From Planctomycetota bacterium (lineage in GTDB: Bacteria; Planctomycetota; UBA1135; UBA2386): DNA of 64,000 nt. The stretch is from NCBI GenBank assembly GCA_020638655.1, contig JACKIC010000005.1:417180-481179 (forward strand). Direction: 5' to 3'. Numbering within the stretch: position 1 is the first letter of the stretch; every line of letters begins with the position of its first letter. The notes under the pieces were generated by a model, which was given only the letters and a program-made list of their open reading frames with translations, made no database searches and was not told the origin of the DNA. Positions 26,079-33,980 of this stretch are shown in pieces. The translations under genes were made by a program, and so were the position numbers.

Positions 26079-26917
26079 TCAGCGGGCGGCGCGCCGCCGT
26101 GCTCGAGGTCGGCCAGCGCCGCGGCGTCGAGCTCGCGGTCGTAGACGCGCCGCCAGCCGCGCAGGCGCACGCGCAGCATGTCGCGCACCATCGCCAGCGA
26201 ATCGCGCACGAAGTGCACCGTCGACGGCTCCTTGCGGTAGATGAACTGCACCGGACACTCGACGATCGACAGGCCAAGCCGGCGCGCGACGAAGAACAGT
26301 TCGACGTCGAACGAGAAACGCGGCAAGCGCACGCGGTGCGCCAGCTGCACCGCGGCGGCCTTGCGGCAACCCTTGAGGCCGGCCTGCGAGTCGAGCACGC
26401 CGCGCACCACGATCAGGCGCAGCAGCAGGTTGAAGGTGCGGCCCATGAAGTGGCGCGTGAACAGCTTGCCGAAGAACGTGGGCGCGACCACGTAGCGGCT
26501 GTCGGGGTGCATGCGGCTGCCGTAGACGACGTCGGCGCCGGCGGCCAGGGCGTCGAGCAGCGGCTGGCAGTTGTCGACGGGATAGGTCAGGTCGGCGTCG
26601 GTGAAGACCACGAACTCGCCGCGGGCGAGCAGGAATGCGCGGCGCACCGAGAAGCCCTTGCCGCGGTTCTGCTGGTTGCGCACGCACGTGACCTGGCAGC
26701 TTCCCTCGGCGTGGCTCGCCGCGAACTCGGCGAGGATCGCCGGGGTCTCGTCGGCGCTGCCGTCGTCGACCACCAGCAGCTCGGTCGCCTCGGACTTCTG
26801 CGCCAGCCACTCGTACGCCTTGGCCAACGAGTCCCGCAGGAAACGCGCCCCGTTGTAGACGGGGATCACCAGGGTCAATCGCGGCGTGCTGCCGGCGGGC
26901 GTGCTGCTGACGGGCAT
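26033..26917 (-). CDS. Glycosyltransferase family 2 (dolichol-phosphate mannosyltransferase-like)
   Basis: 294 residues from the ATG giving MPVSSTPAGS; an upstream ATG adds seven residues. GT-A fold motifs: LTLVIPVYNGARFL, ELLVVDDGSADET (nucleotide-binding DD), NRGKGFSVRRAFLLARGEFVVFTDADLTYP with the DAD metal site, DVVYGSRMHP, and DSQAGLKGCR of DPM-like enzymes. There is no C-terminal membrane pair, so it is the single-domain type that charges a polyprenyl phosphate with a sugar. It would supply donor for the two membrane transferases on either side. It lies 42 bases after the GT87-like gene on the same strand. Confidence 0.92.
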   Translation of the reverse strand: MPVSSTPAGSTPRLTLVIPVYNGARFLRDSLAKAYEWLAQKSEATELLVVDDGSADETPAILAEFAASHAEGSCQVTCVRNQQNRGKGFSVRRAFLLARGEFVVFTDADLTYPVDNCQPLLDALAAGADVVYGSRMHPDSRYVVAPTFFGKLFTRHFMGRTFNLLLRLIVVRGVLDSQAGLKGCRKAAAVQLAHRVRLPRFSFDVELFFVARRLGLSIVECPVQFIYRKEPSTVHFVRDSLAMVRDMLRVRLRGWRRVYDRELDAAALADLEHGGAPPADQRARPNSSTSAAAG

Positions 26918-26959
26918 GGGCCCGCGCATCCTACGCATGCGACGCCGGCCTGTCGCGCC

Positions 26960-28153
26960 TCACGAAGACGGCGTCTGCCGGGGTCCGCGGGCCGCCGCGG
27001 CCGCCGCGGCCAGGTCGAGCGCCACCAGCAACGCGGCCCACGGCGAGAAGCAGCGCAGCCACGGCATCTCGTCGGCGTAGACGCGCGTCTTCGTCGCCCA
27101 CGGCGTGACGTCGACCACCGCGAGCAGCAGCGCCGCGCCGAGCACGAGCAGCCGCGCGCGGCTGCCGGCGCGACGCGCGTCGACGAGCTGCCAGACCAAC
27201 GGCACCGTCAACAGCTGGTAGGTGACCTTCTCGGTCGAGGGGCCGAGCAGCAGCATCCAGCACAGCGTCGCCGAGGTCGCGAAGCCGAACGCCGCGGCCT
27301 GCGCGGCGGGACCGTCCTCGATGCCGCGGCGCAGGCGCCGCGCCCCGAGCACGATGGCGAGCCCTCCCGACGCCTGCAGCGCGAGGAACAGCAGCGGCGG
27401 CGTGTTGACCCCGATGGAGGCGAGGACCAGGCGCAGGTCGCGGTAGGCGTTGCCCAGGTCGCCGGTGCGGTCCTCGTGGCGCAACTGCTCGAAGAGCTGG
27501 CGGTACTGTTCGCTCACGTAGTCCGCCGGCGCCAGGGCGTAGGGCGCCGCGACCACGACGACCAGCGTGAGCACGAGCCACGGCCACAGCCGGGGCCGCA
27601 GCGTGGCGAGCACCATGCCGAACGCGAACGGGTAGACCTTGAGCGCCGTCGCCACGCCGATCTGGCCCGCCGCGCGCACGTTCGCGCCGCGCAGCGCCGC
27701 GACCGCCGCGAGCAACAGGCAACCGAGCATCAACGCGTTCGCCTGGCCGTTGTTGAGGCCGCCGATCCCGATCAGCACCGTGGTCGCGAGCAGCAGCGCG
27801 CGCTCGCCGCTCGTCAGCGCCGCCGGCAGGCCGGCGCGATTGCAGGCGCGCAGGCCGAGCAGCAGCACGACGAAGTTGAGCGCCCGCCACAGGATGCTGC
27901 CGAGCACCGGACCGCAGGCCGCGAACGGCCACAGCAGCGCCGCGACCAGCGGCGGGTAGCGGAAGCCGCTGCCCTCGAGGTAGAGATCGCGCCGCGCCCA
28001 GAAGGCGTCGGCGGCGGGCGCGAACACCTTCAGGTAGACGTTGTTGCGCGCCGGGTCGCTGGCGAACAGGAGCCTTCCGGCCATGCCGAGCGCGGCCAGC
28101 ACACACAGCCAGATCGCCGCGGTCTCCCAGCGGCTGCGTGGCGCCGCGGTCAT
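26960..28153 (-). CDS. GT87-like polyprenyl-phosphate-dependent mannosyltransferase (DUF2029)
   Basis: 397 residues from ATG (MTAAPRSRWETAAIW); an ATG 23 codons upstream overlaps the RND gene and is less likely. Roughly ten membrane helices. Family marks of DUF2029: NVYLKVFAPAADAFW, RDLYLEGSGFRYPPLVAALLWPF near residues 51-73, NNGQANALMLGCLLLA, and ALKVYPFAFGM. Members such as PimE and AftC-type enzymes add sugars from polyprenyl donors on the outer face of the membrane. It follows the RND pump gene by 28 bases and precedes the GT2 gene by 42, so all may share a transcript. Confidence 0.85.
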   Translation of the reverse strand: MTAAPRSRWETAAIWLCVLAALGMAGRLLFASDPARNNVYLKVFAPAADAFWARRDLYLEGSGFRYPPLVAALLWPFAACGPVLGSILWRALNFVVLLLGLRACNRAGLPAALTSGERALLLATTVLIGIGGLNNGQANALMLGCLLLAAVAALRGANVRAAGQIGVATALKVYPFAFGMVLATLRPRLWPWLVLTLVVVVAAPYALAPADYVSEQYRQLFEQLRHEDRTGDLGNAYRDLRLVLASIGVNTPPLLFLALQASGGLAIVLGARRLRRGIEDGPAAQAAAFGFATSATLCWMLLLGPSTEKVTYQLLTVPLVWQLVDARRAGSRARLLVLGAALLLAVVDVTPWATKTRVYADEMPWLRCFSPWAALLVALDLAAAAAAARGPRQTPSS

Positions 28154-28181
28154 CAGGCGCCGGTCACTCGGTGGTCGAAGC

Positions 28182-31100
28182 TCACGGCGCAGCAGCGTGC
28201 CCACCGTCGGTGCCGGGGTCAACGCCCGCGCGACGCCGCAGCAGGAAGTAGACGACCGGCACCAGCACCAGCGTGAACGCGCTCGACACGACCAGACCGA
28301 AGATCAACGCCCAGGCCAGGCCGCTGAAGATCGGGTCGAGCGTGATCGGGATCGACGCGAGGATCGCCGCCCCCGCGGTCAGCACGATCGGCCGCAGGCG
28401 CACCGCGCCGCTCTCGAGGATCGCGGCCTGCAGGTCGCGGCCGCGCCGCTCGGCGCCCTGCACGAAGTCGATCAGGATGATCGAATTGCGCACCGCGATG
28501 CCGGCCAGCGCGATCATGCCGATCATGCCCGTGGCGGTGAAGAACACCGGATTGCCGACACCGGCGACCGGCACGTCCATGAGCAGGTTGAGCAGCCAGA
28601 AGCCCGGCAGGATGCCGAGGATCGTCAGCGGGATCGACAGCATCAGGACCAGCGGCAGCGTGTAGCTCCTGGTCTCGTGCACGAGCAGGATGTAGATGCC
28701 CAGGCACGCGGCCAGGAACGCCAACCCCAGGTCGCGGAACGCGTCGAGCGTGATCTTCCACTCGCCCTCGCCGCGCCAGTCGACCGCGAAACCGGCGGGC
28801 AGGCTCCAGGGATCGCCGCCGCCGAGGTCGAACATGCTGCGTTCGGCGAGCGGGCGCGCGTTCCCGTCGGGCGGCGGCACGGCGTCCGCGGCCACCTGAT
28901 CGGCGCCCATGTCGAGCACGATCTCGGCCGGCGGGCGCCCGGCGGCCTCCCCGAACACGTAGGCGACGCGCTGCAGGTTCTTGCGATGGATCGTGCCCTC
29001 GGCCGGAACGGTCTCGAACGTGCCGAGCTCGGCGAGGGAGACCAGCGCGCCGTCGCGGCCGCTGACGCGCAGCTCGCCGAGCGCGGCCGCGTCGGCGCGC
29101 TGCCACGGCAGCAGCCGCAGCTCGACCGGCGGCGCCGCGAGCTCACGCGCCTCGTGCAGATGCGTAGCGACCGCGCCGCCGACCGCCGTGCGCAGCAGCT
29201 GCGCGACCATGCCGGCGTCGATGCCACTGAGCGCGGCCTTGGCGTGGTCGAGCTCGTAGCGCAGCTCGTCGGGGCGAGCCTCGACGCTGCTGTCGACGTC
29301 GACCACCCCGGGCTCCCGCGCCAGCCGCGCCGCCACCCGCAACGCGGCCGCGTTCAGCTCGGTCGGCGACGCCGCCGCCGGCGCGCGCACCTCGGCGACC
29401 ACGGTGCCCATCACCGGCGGCCCCGGCGGCAGCTCGACGACCTGCAGCACCGCTCCGGCCGCCGCCGCCGCGGGCCCGAGCAGCGCGCGGATGCGCAGCG
29501 CGATCTCGTGGCTCTGCTGCTGCCGCGCGGTCTTCGGCAGCAGCCCGACGCGCAGCTCGCCGAGCTCGGGCGACGTCCGGCGATAGTACTTGCGCACCAG
29601 GCCGTTGAAGTCGATCGGCGACGCCGTGCCCGCGTACGAGGTGACTTCGGTGACCTCGGGTAGGCCGCGCACGCGCGTCGCCAGGTCCTGCACGACCGCC
29701 GCGGTGCGTTCGAGGCTCGCGCCTTCGTCGAGGTCGACGAGCACCTGCAGCTCGGTCTTGTTGTCGAACGGCAGCATCTTCAGCGGCACGGCGCGCAGTC
29801 CGCCCAGCGCCAGCGCGCCGACGAACAGCAGCCCCGTGCCGCCGAACGCCGCCCACCGCGCCGCGGGCGAACGCAGCAGCGGGCCGACGATCGCCGCGTA
29901 GACGCGATGCACGCGCGATCCCTGCACCTCGTCGTGGCCGCCTTCGTGCGCGCCGCCGACCGCGCCGCGCAGCGCCAGGTGCGACATCCACGGCGTCAGC
30001 GTGAACGCCACGACCATGCTCATCAGCATCGCCACGGGCACGTTCAGCGCCATCGGCCGCATGTAGGGCCCCATCATCCCGGTGATGAAGAACAGCGGCA
30101 GGAAGCTCAGGATCACCGCCAGCGTGGCGACGATCACCGGCGGCCGCACCTCGTCGACCGCGTCGAGCACGGCCTGCAGCGGCTTGCGGTCGCGGCGCTG
30201 CAGGTGGCGGTGGATGTTCTCGACGTCGACGATCGGGTCGTCGACCACCAGGCCGAGCGCCAGGATCAACGCGAACAGGGTGACGCGGTTGATGCTGTAG
30301 CCGAACAGTTGGTTGACCAGCAGCGTGAGGCCGAAGGTGATCGGCACGGCGAGCGCGACCACGATCGCCTCGCGCCAACCGAGCATCATCGTGATCAGGA
30401 TCACGACGATCACGATCGCCACCAGCAAGCCCTCGAGCAGCTCGTCGACCTTGCCGTCGGCGGTCTGCCCCGAGTCGCGCGTGATCGTGCACTCGACCGC
30501 GTCGGGCAGCACCTCCTCGCGCAGCTCGGCGAGGCGCTCGCGCAGGTGTTCGGCGACGGCGACGGCGTTGGCGCCGCGGCGCTTGGCCACGGCGATGGTG
30601 ACCGCGTTCTGCGGCGGCGCGTCGGCGGCGCCGCGCGCCGCCCCGCCGTGCAGCATCACGTAGGAGTCCGGCTCGGCCGGGCCGTCGGCGACGCTGGCGA
30701 CCTCCCCGAGCCGCACCGGCTGGTCGGCGAACACCCCGATCACCAACTCGCGCAGCGCGTCGGCGTCGGGCGTGATCGGGCTGGCCTCGACGGTGATGGT
30801 GCGATCGTCGCGCTGCCCCGTGCCCGCGGTGGCTGCGGTCGCGGCAGCGGCCAGGGCCGCCTCGACGGCGGCGAACGACAAGCCGCGGCTGGCGAGGGCG
30901 ACGCCGTCGAGGCGCACCGACAGCGAGCGCGGCCGGCCGCCGTGGATCGTGGCCGGGCCGGTCTCGGGCACCTCCTGCAGCCGGGCGAGCAGTTCCTCGC
31001 CGACCCGGCGCAGGGCGAAGTCGTCGAGCGTCTTGCTGTGCAGCGTGATCGCGAGGATCGGCACGTCGTCGATCGACACCGACTCCACGCGCCAGCCGCG

Positions 31101-31490
31101 CACCTGCGGCGGCAGCGCGCCGGCGTGCTGCTGCAGCGCGCTGTGCAGCTTGACCAGACTGTCCTCGCGGTCCTCGCCGACGAAGAAGCGCGCCGTCACC
31201 ACGGCCGCGCCGCGCCGGCTCATCGAGTAGACGTACTCGACGCCGCTGATCGCGCGCAGCACGCGCTCGACCGGGATGGTGATCTGCCGCTCGACCTCGA
31301 GGGCGCTGGTGCCCGGCGCGTCGACGACTACCTCGGCGACCGGCACGACGATCTGCGGGTCCTCCTCGCGCGGCGTGCCGGACAGCGCGATCGCGCCGGC
31401 GACCAGCGACAGCAGCAACAGCAGGGGCGCGAGGTTGCCCGTCAGGAACACCTCGACGATGCGCTGCGTCAGGCTGTGGTGCTTGCTCAT
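28182..31490 (-). CDS. RND efflux permease (AcrB/HAE family)
   Basis: 1102 residues, full length for an RND pump. It exports substrates from the periplasm or membrane using proton flow. Seen: N-terminal helix after LTQRIVEVFLTGN, then TPREEDPQIVVPVAEVVVDAPG; porter region with the GVEYVYS block; helix 4 with ALGLVVDDPIVDVENIHRHL (proton-relay acids); a second half beginning near residue 540, with the second porter region; and C-terminal helices with GMIGMIALAGIAVRNSIILIDF. This TPREEDPQI type is common in non-enteric bacteria and its substrates are unknown. Its gene starts five bases after the stop of the adaptor gene. No outer-membrane factor gene lies nearby. Confidence 0.95.
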   Translation of the reverse strand: MSKHHSLTQRIVEVFLTGNLAPLLLLLSLVAGAIALSGTPREEDPQIVVPVAEVVVDAPGTSALEVERQITIPVERVLRAISGVEYVYSMSRRGAAVVTARFFVGEDREDSLVKLHSALQQHAGALPPQVRGWRVESVSIDDVPILAITLHSKTLDDFALRRVGEELLARLQEVPETGPATIHGGRPRSLSVRLDGVALASRGLSFAAVEAALAAAATAATAGTGQRDDRTITVEASPITPDADALRELVIGVFADQPVRLGEVASVADGPAEPDSYVMLHGGAARGAADAPPQNAVTIAVAKRRGANAVAVAEHLRERLAELREEVLPDAVECTITRDSGQTADGKVDELLEGLLVAIVIVVILITMMLGWREAIVVALAVPITFGLTLLVNQLFGYSINRVTLFALILALGLVVDDPIVDVENIHRHLQRRDRKPLQAVLDAVDEVRPPVIVATLAVILSFLPLFFITGMMGPYMRPMALNVPVAMLMSMVVAFTLTPWMSHLALRGAVGGAHEGGHDEVQGSRVHRVYAAIVGPLLRSPAARWAAFGGTGLLFVGALALGGLRAVPLKMLPFDNKTELQVLVDLDEGASLERTAAVVQDLATRVRGLPEVTEVTSYAGTASPIDFNGLVRKYYRRTSPELGELRVGLLPKTARQQQSHEIALRIRALLGPAAAAAGAVLQVVELPPGPPVMGTVVAEVRAPAAASPTELNAAALRVAARLAREPGVVDVDSSVEARPDELRYELDHAKAALSGIDAGMVAQLLRTAVGGAVATHLHEARELAAPPVELRLLPWQRADAAALGELRVSGRDGALVSLAELGTFETVPAEGTIHRKNLQRVAYVFGEAAGRPPAEIVLDMGADQVAADAVPPPDGNARPLAERSMFDLGGGDPWSLPAGFAVDWRGEGEWKITLDAFRDLGLAFLAACLGIYILLVHETRSYTLPLVLMLSIPLTILGILPGFWLLNLLMDVPVAGVGNPVFFTATGMIGMIALAGIAVRNSIILIDFVQGAERRGRDLQAAILESGAVRLRPIVLTAGAAILASIPITLDPIFSGLAWALIFGLVVSSAFTLVLVPVVYFLLRRRAGVDPGTDGGHAAAP

Positions 31491-31495
31491 GGCGT

Positions 31496-32581
31496 TCAGC
31501 GCAGCTCGGGTTCGGCGAGCACGACCTCACCGGCGGCGAGGCCGGCGAGCACCTCGACGTGATCGTCGCCGCGGCGCCCGGTGCGCACGAACCGGCGCTC
31601 GAGCGCGTCGTCGGCACCGACGACGTAGACGAAGTCGAGTTGGCCGACCTGCTGCACCGCCGCCGCGGGCACGCGGCGCTCGCGCCGTGTGCCGAGCGGC
31701 ACGCGCAGCCGACCGAACATGCCGGTGACGACGCCCTCCTGACACGGCCCGGTGACCTTGACCTCGAACGCACGGCTCTGCGCCTGCGCCGCGGGCACGA
31801 TCTCCGCGACCTGCCCTTCACAGTCCTTGCCCAGCGCGTCGAGCGTCACGGAGACGCGCTGACCGACCTCGAGCCGGCCGGCGAGTTCCTCACGCACCAC
31901 CGCGACCAGCTGCAGCCGCGTCGGGTCGTAGAGGGTGCAGATCGCCTGCCCGGGCTGCAGGATGTCGCCCTGGTTGACGAGCTTGTCGACGACGATGCCG
32001 CTGATCGGCGCGCGCACCGTGGCGAAGGCGAGCGCGCTCTCGGCGCCGGTCACCGATTGCCGCGCCCGCTCGACCTCGGCCTCGGCGGCGCGGAACGTCG
32101 CGCGATCGGTGTCGAGGCGCTCGGGGGCGGCGGCGCCCTGCTGCACGAGGGCTTCGCTGCGGTCGCGGTCGAGCCTCGCCTTGTCGCGGCGCGTCTCGGC
32201 GACGAGCAGCGCCGCGCGCGCCTGGTCGGCGAGCGCCAGCAGGTCGCTGGCCTCGAGCTCGACGAGCACTTCGCCCTGCTGCACGGCCTGCCCGGCGCGT
32301 TCGATCGTGAGCCGCTGCACGCGCCCGAGCACGCGCGCCGCGACGCTGGTCTCGCGCACCGCGCGCACCGTGCCGACCGCGGTCTCGAAGCGCGGCACCT
32401 CGACATCGGCGACCGTGTATCTGGGGCCGGGCCCGGCGCGCCGAACCTCGTGCCGCGACGGGCCCGGCGGCGTGCGGTCGCCGAAGGCCCCCATCAACCA
32501 GGCGAGCATCAGGACCATCGCCACCACACCCAGGATCAGCAGGGCGGGGCGACGCAGACGCGACAACGAGAAGCGCGGCAT
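31496..32581 (-). CDS. RND efflux periplasmic adaptor (membrane fusion protein)
   Basis: 361 residues from ATG (MPRFSLSRLRRPALL) with one N-terminal membrane anchor (LLILGVVAMVLMLAWLMG). Order of domains: beta segment (VPRFETAVGTVRAVRETSVAARVLGRVQRL), biotinyl-lipoyl half (GQAVQQGEVLVELEASDL), a helical hairpin (about residues 140-185), second lipoyl half (SALAFATVRAPISGIVVDKLVNQGDIL is the last strand set), then beta-barrel and membrane-proximal domains ending GLAAGEVVLAEPELR. It bridges the permease to an outer-membrane channel. First gene of the pump operon; its upstream region of 106 bases is shared with a divergent barrel gene. Confidence 0.93.
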   Translation of the reverse strand: MPRFSLSRLRRPALLILGVVAMVLMLAWLMGAFGDRTPPGPSRHEVRRAGPGPRYTVADVEVPRFETAVGTVRAVRETSVAARVLGRVQRLTIERAGQAVQQGEVLVELEASDLLALADQARAALLVAETRRDKARLDRDRSEALVQQGAAAPERLDTDRATFRAAEAEVERARQSVTGAESALAFATVRAPISGIVVDKLVNQGDILQPGQAICTLYDPTRLQLVAVVREELAGRLEVGQRVSVTLDALGKDCEGQVAEIVPAAQAQSRAFEVKVTGPCQEGVVTGMFGRLRVPLGTRRERRVPAAAVQQVGQLDFVYVVGADDALERRFVRTGRRGDDHVEVLAGLAAGEVVLAEPELR

Positions 32582-32687
32582 GAAGCCCCAATCGTCGCCG
32601 CACGAGAGCCGTTTGCCACCCCGCCCAAGTGCGCAGAAGGACGGCGCCGGCCTTGCTCCGCGCCCACGCGCTCCGCATTCTCCGCGC

Positions 32688-33980
32688 GTGATCCGCTCCT
32701 GTCGCGGGGCCGCCGTCGGCCTGCTCACCACCCTGTCGCCGCTCTGCGCCCAGCAGCCCGCCGAGGCGGACCTGCTGGATCTGACGCAGCACCCCGAACG
32801 CACGGTCCGCGCCGGGCAGCCGTTCCGCGCCGAACTCTTCGGCGCGCCGCTCGAACGCCCCGGACGCGACCGCCGCGACGTGTGGGCCTGGGACATCGGC
32901 TTCGCGACCACGCCGGGCATCGCCGACGGCGCCGGCCAGCCGCTGGCGACGATCTACGTCTGGCAGCACCCAGACGACCGGCACCTGCTGCGCGCGCTGG
33001 TCAGCGGCGTCGACAACGACGTGCTCTACGCGCGCAGCTTCGGCGACGACAGCGGCGCCGAGTGGGTCGCGACGTTCGAGTCGTTCACCTGGCCGGGCGA
33101 GCTCGGCGAGGCCATCGACGGCGAGGTCGACGACCGCGAGAAGCTCTACTACGGCTACGTGCGCCCGGGTCTGGGTGTCGGCTGGCGGCGCCGCGTCGGC
33201 GCCGAACAGGACAACCTGCTGGCCGCCGACCTGGTCGGCGAGGTCGGCGCGCTCTACTTCGGCCGCGGCGACAGCACCGCGGCGACGTTCGAGACGCCCG
33301 ACAGCACCCTCGAGCTGCGCCTGCACGGCAAGCTGCGCCTCGACATGCTGACGCGCAACCTGATCGAGATGCCGCACGACGGCTACGCCGCCGGCGCCGA
33401 CGTGATCTACGGCCACCGCGCCAACTGGTCCGACTGGGGCGACCCGTCGATCGAACGTCACGACGCGCAGCGCACCCGCGACTACGCGCTGCTCACCGCC
33501 TACGCGATGGGCATCACCGCCGCGCCGTGGTCGAGCGACGAGGGCCAACGCCTGGTCGGCGCGGTGCACGCCGGCATCGGCGACGGCGTCGACCGGTTCT
33601 CGGCGCGACGCATCGGCGGCGGCCCCGACACGCGCGGCGGCGAGTACGAGCTGACCTCGCGCCCGGTCATGCCCGGCGCCGCGCTCGGCGAGTTCTTCCC
33701 CGAGGACTACGCGCTGTTCTACGCCGGCTACCGGCTGCAGGCCTCGTTCTTCGCGTTCCTCGACGCCGGCGTCACCACCGGCTACCTCGACCGCGACCGG
33801 CTCGTCACCGGCGGGCGCGAGCGCAGCGGCGACTGGCTCACCGCGGTCAGCGCGCGGCTGTCCACGGGCTTCTACGGCAACACCCGCGTGCAGCTGCTCG
33901 GCGCCTACAACTTCGACGTCGTGCGCGACGGCGAAGCCGGCGGCTTCGAGTTCGTGCTGCAGGTCTCGGGCTACTTCTGA
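32688..33980 (+). CDS. Exported outer-membrane beta-barrel-like protein of unknown function
   Basis: 430 residues from a GTG (VIRSCRGAAVGLLTTLSPLCAQQ is the signal region). The body is rich in alternating strands and Tyr/Asp/Gly, for example KLYYGYVRPGLGVGWRRR and LRLHGKLRLDMLTRNL, and ends in VLQVSGYF, an aromatic-terminated strand. This fits an outer-membrane barrel of perhaps 12-16 strands. No family recognised. It is divergent from the RND operon and is not a TolC-type channel, since it lacks the helical tunnel pattern. Its last ten bases overlap the end of the convergent histidine-kinase gene. Confidence 0.7.
   Translation: MIRSCRGAAVGLLTTLSPLCAQQPAEADLLDLTQHPERTVRAGQPFRAELFGAPLERPGRDRRDVWAWDIGFATTPGIADGAGQPLATIYVWQHPDDRHLLRALVSGVDNDVLYARSFGDDSGAEWVATFESFTWPGELGEAIDGEVDDREKLYYGYVRPGLGVGWRRRVGAEQDNLLAADLVGEVGALYFGRGDSTAATFETPDSTLELRLHGKLRLDMLTRNLIEMPHDGYAAGADVIYGHRANWSDWGDPSIERHDAQRTRDYALLTAYAMGITAAPWSSDEGQRLVGAVHAGIGDGVDRFSARRIGGGPDTRGGEYELTSRPVMPGAALGEFFPEDYALFYAGYRLQASFFAFLDAGVTTGYLDRDRLVTGGRERSGDWLTAVSARLSTGFYGNTRVQLLGAYNFDVVRDGEAGGFEFVLQVSGYF

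Noticed and set aside
32688..33980. TolC-like outer-membrane factor for the RND pump
   Set aside because: The protein lacks the long helical repeats of TolC and looks like a plain beta-barrel.
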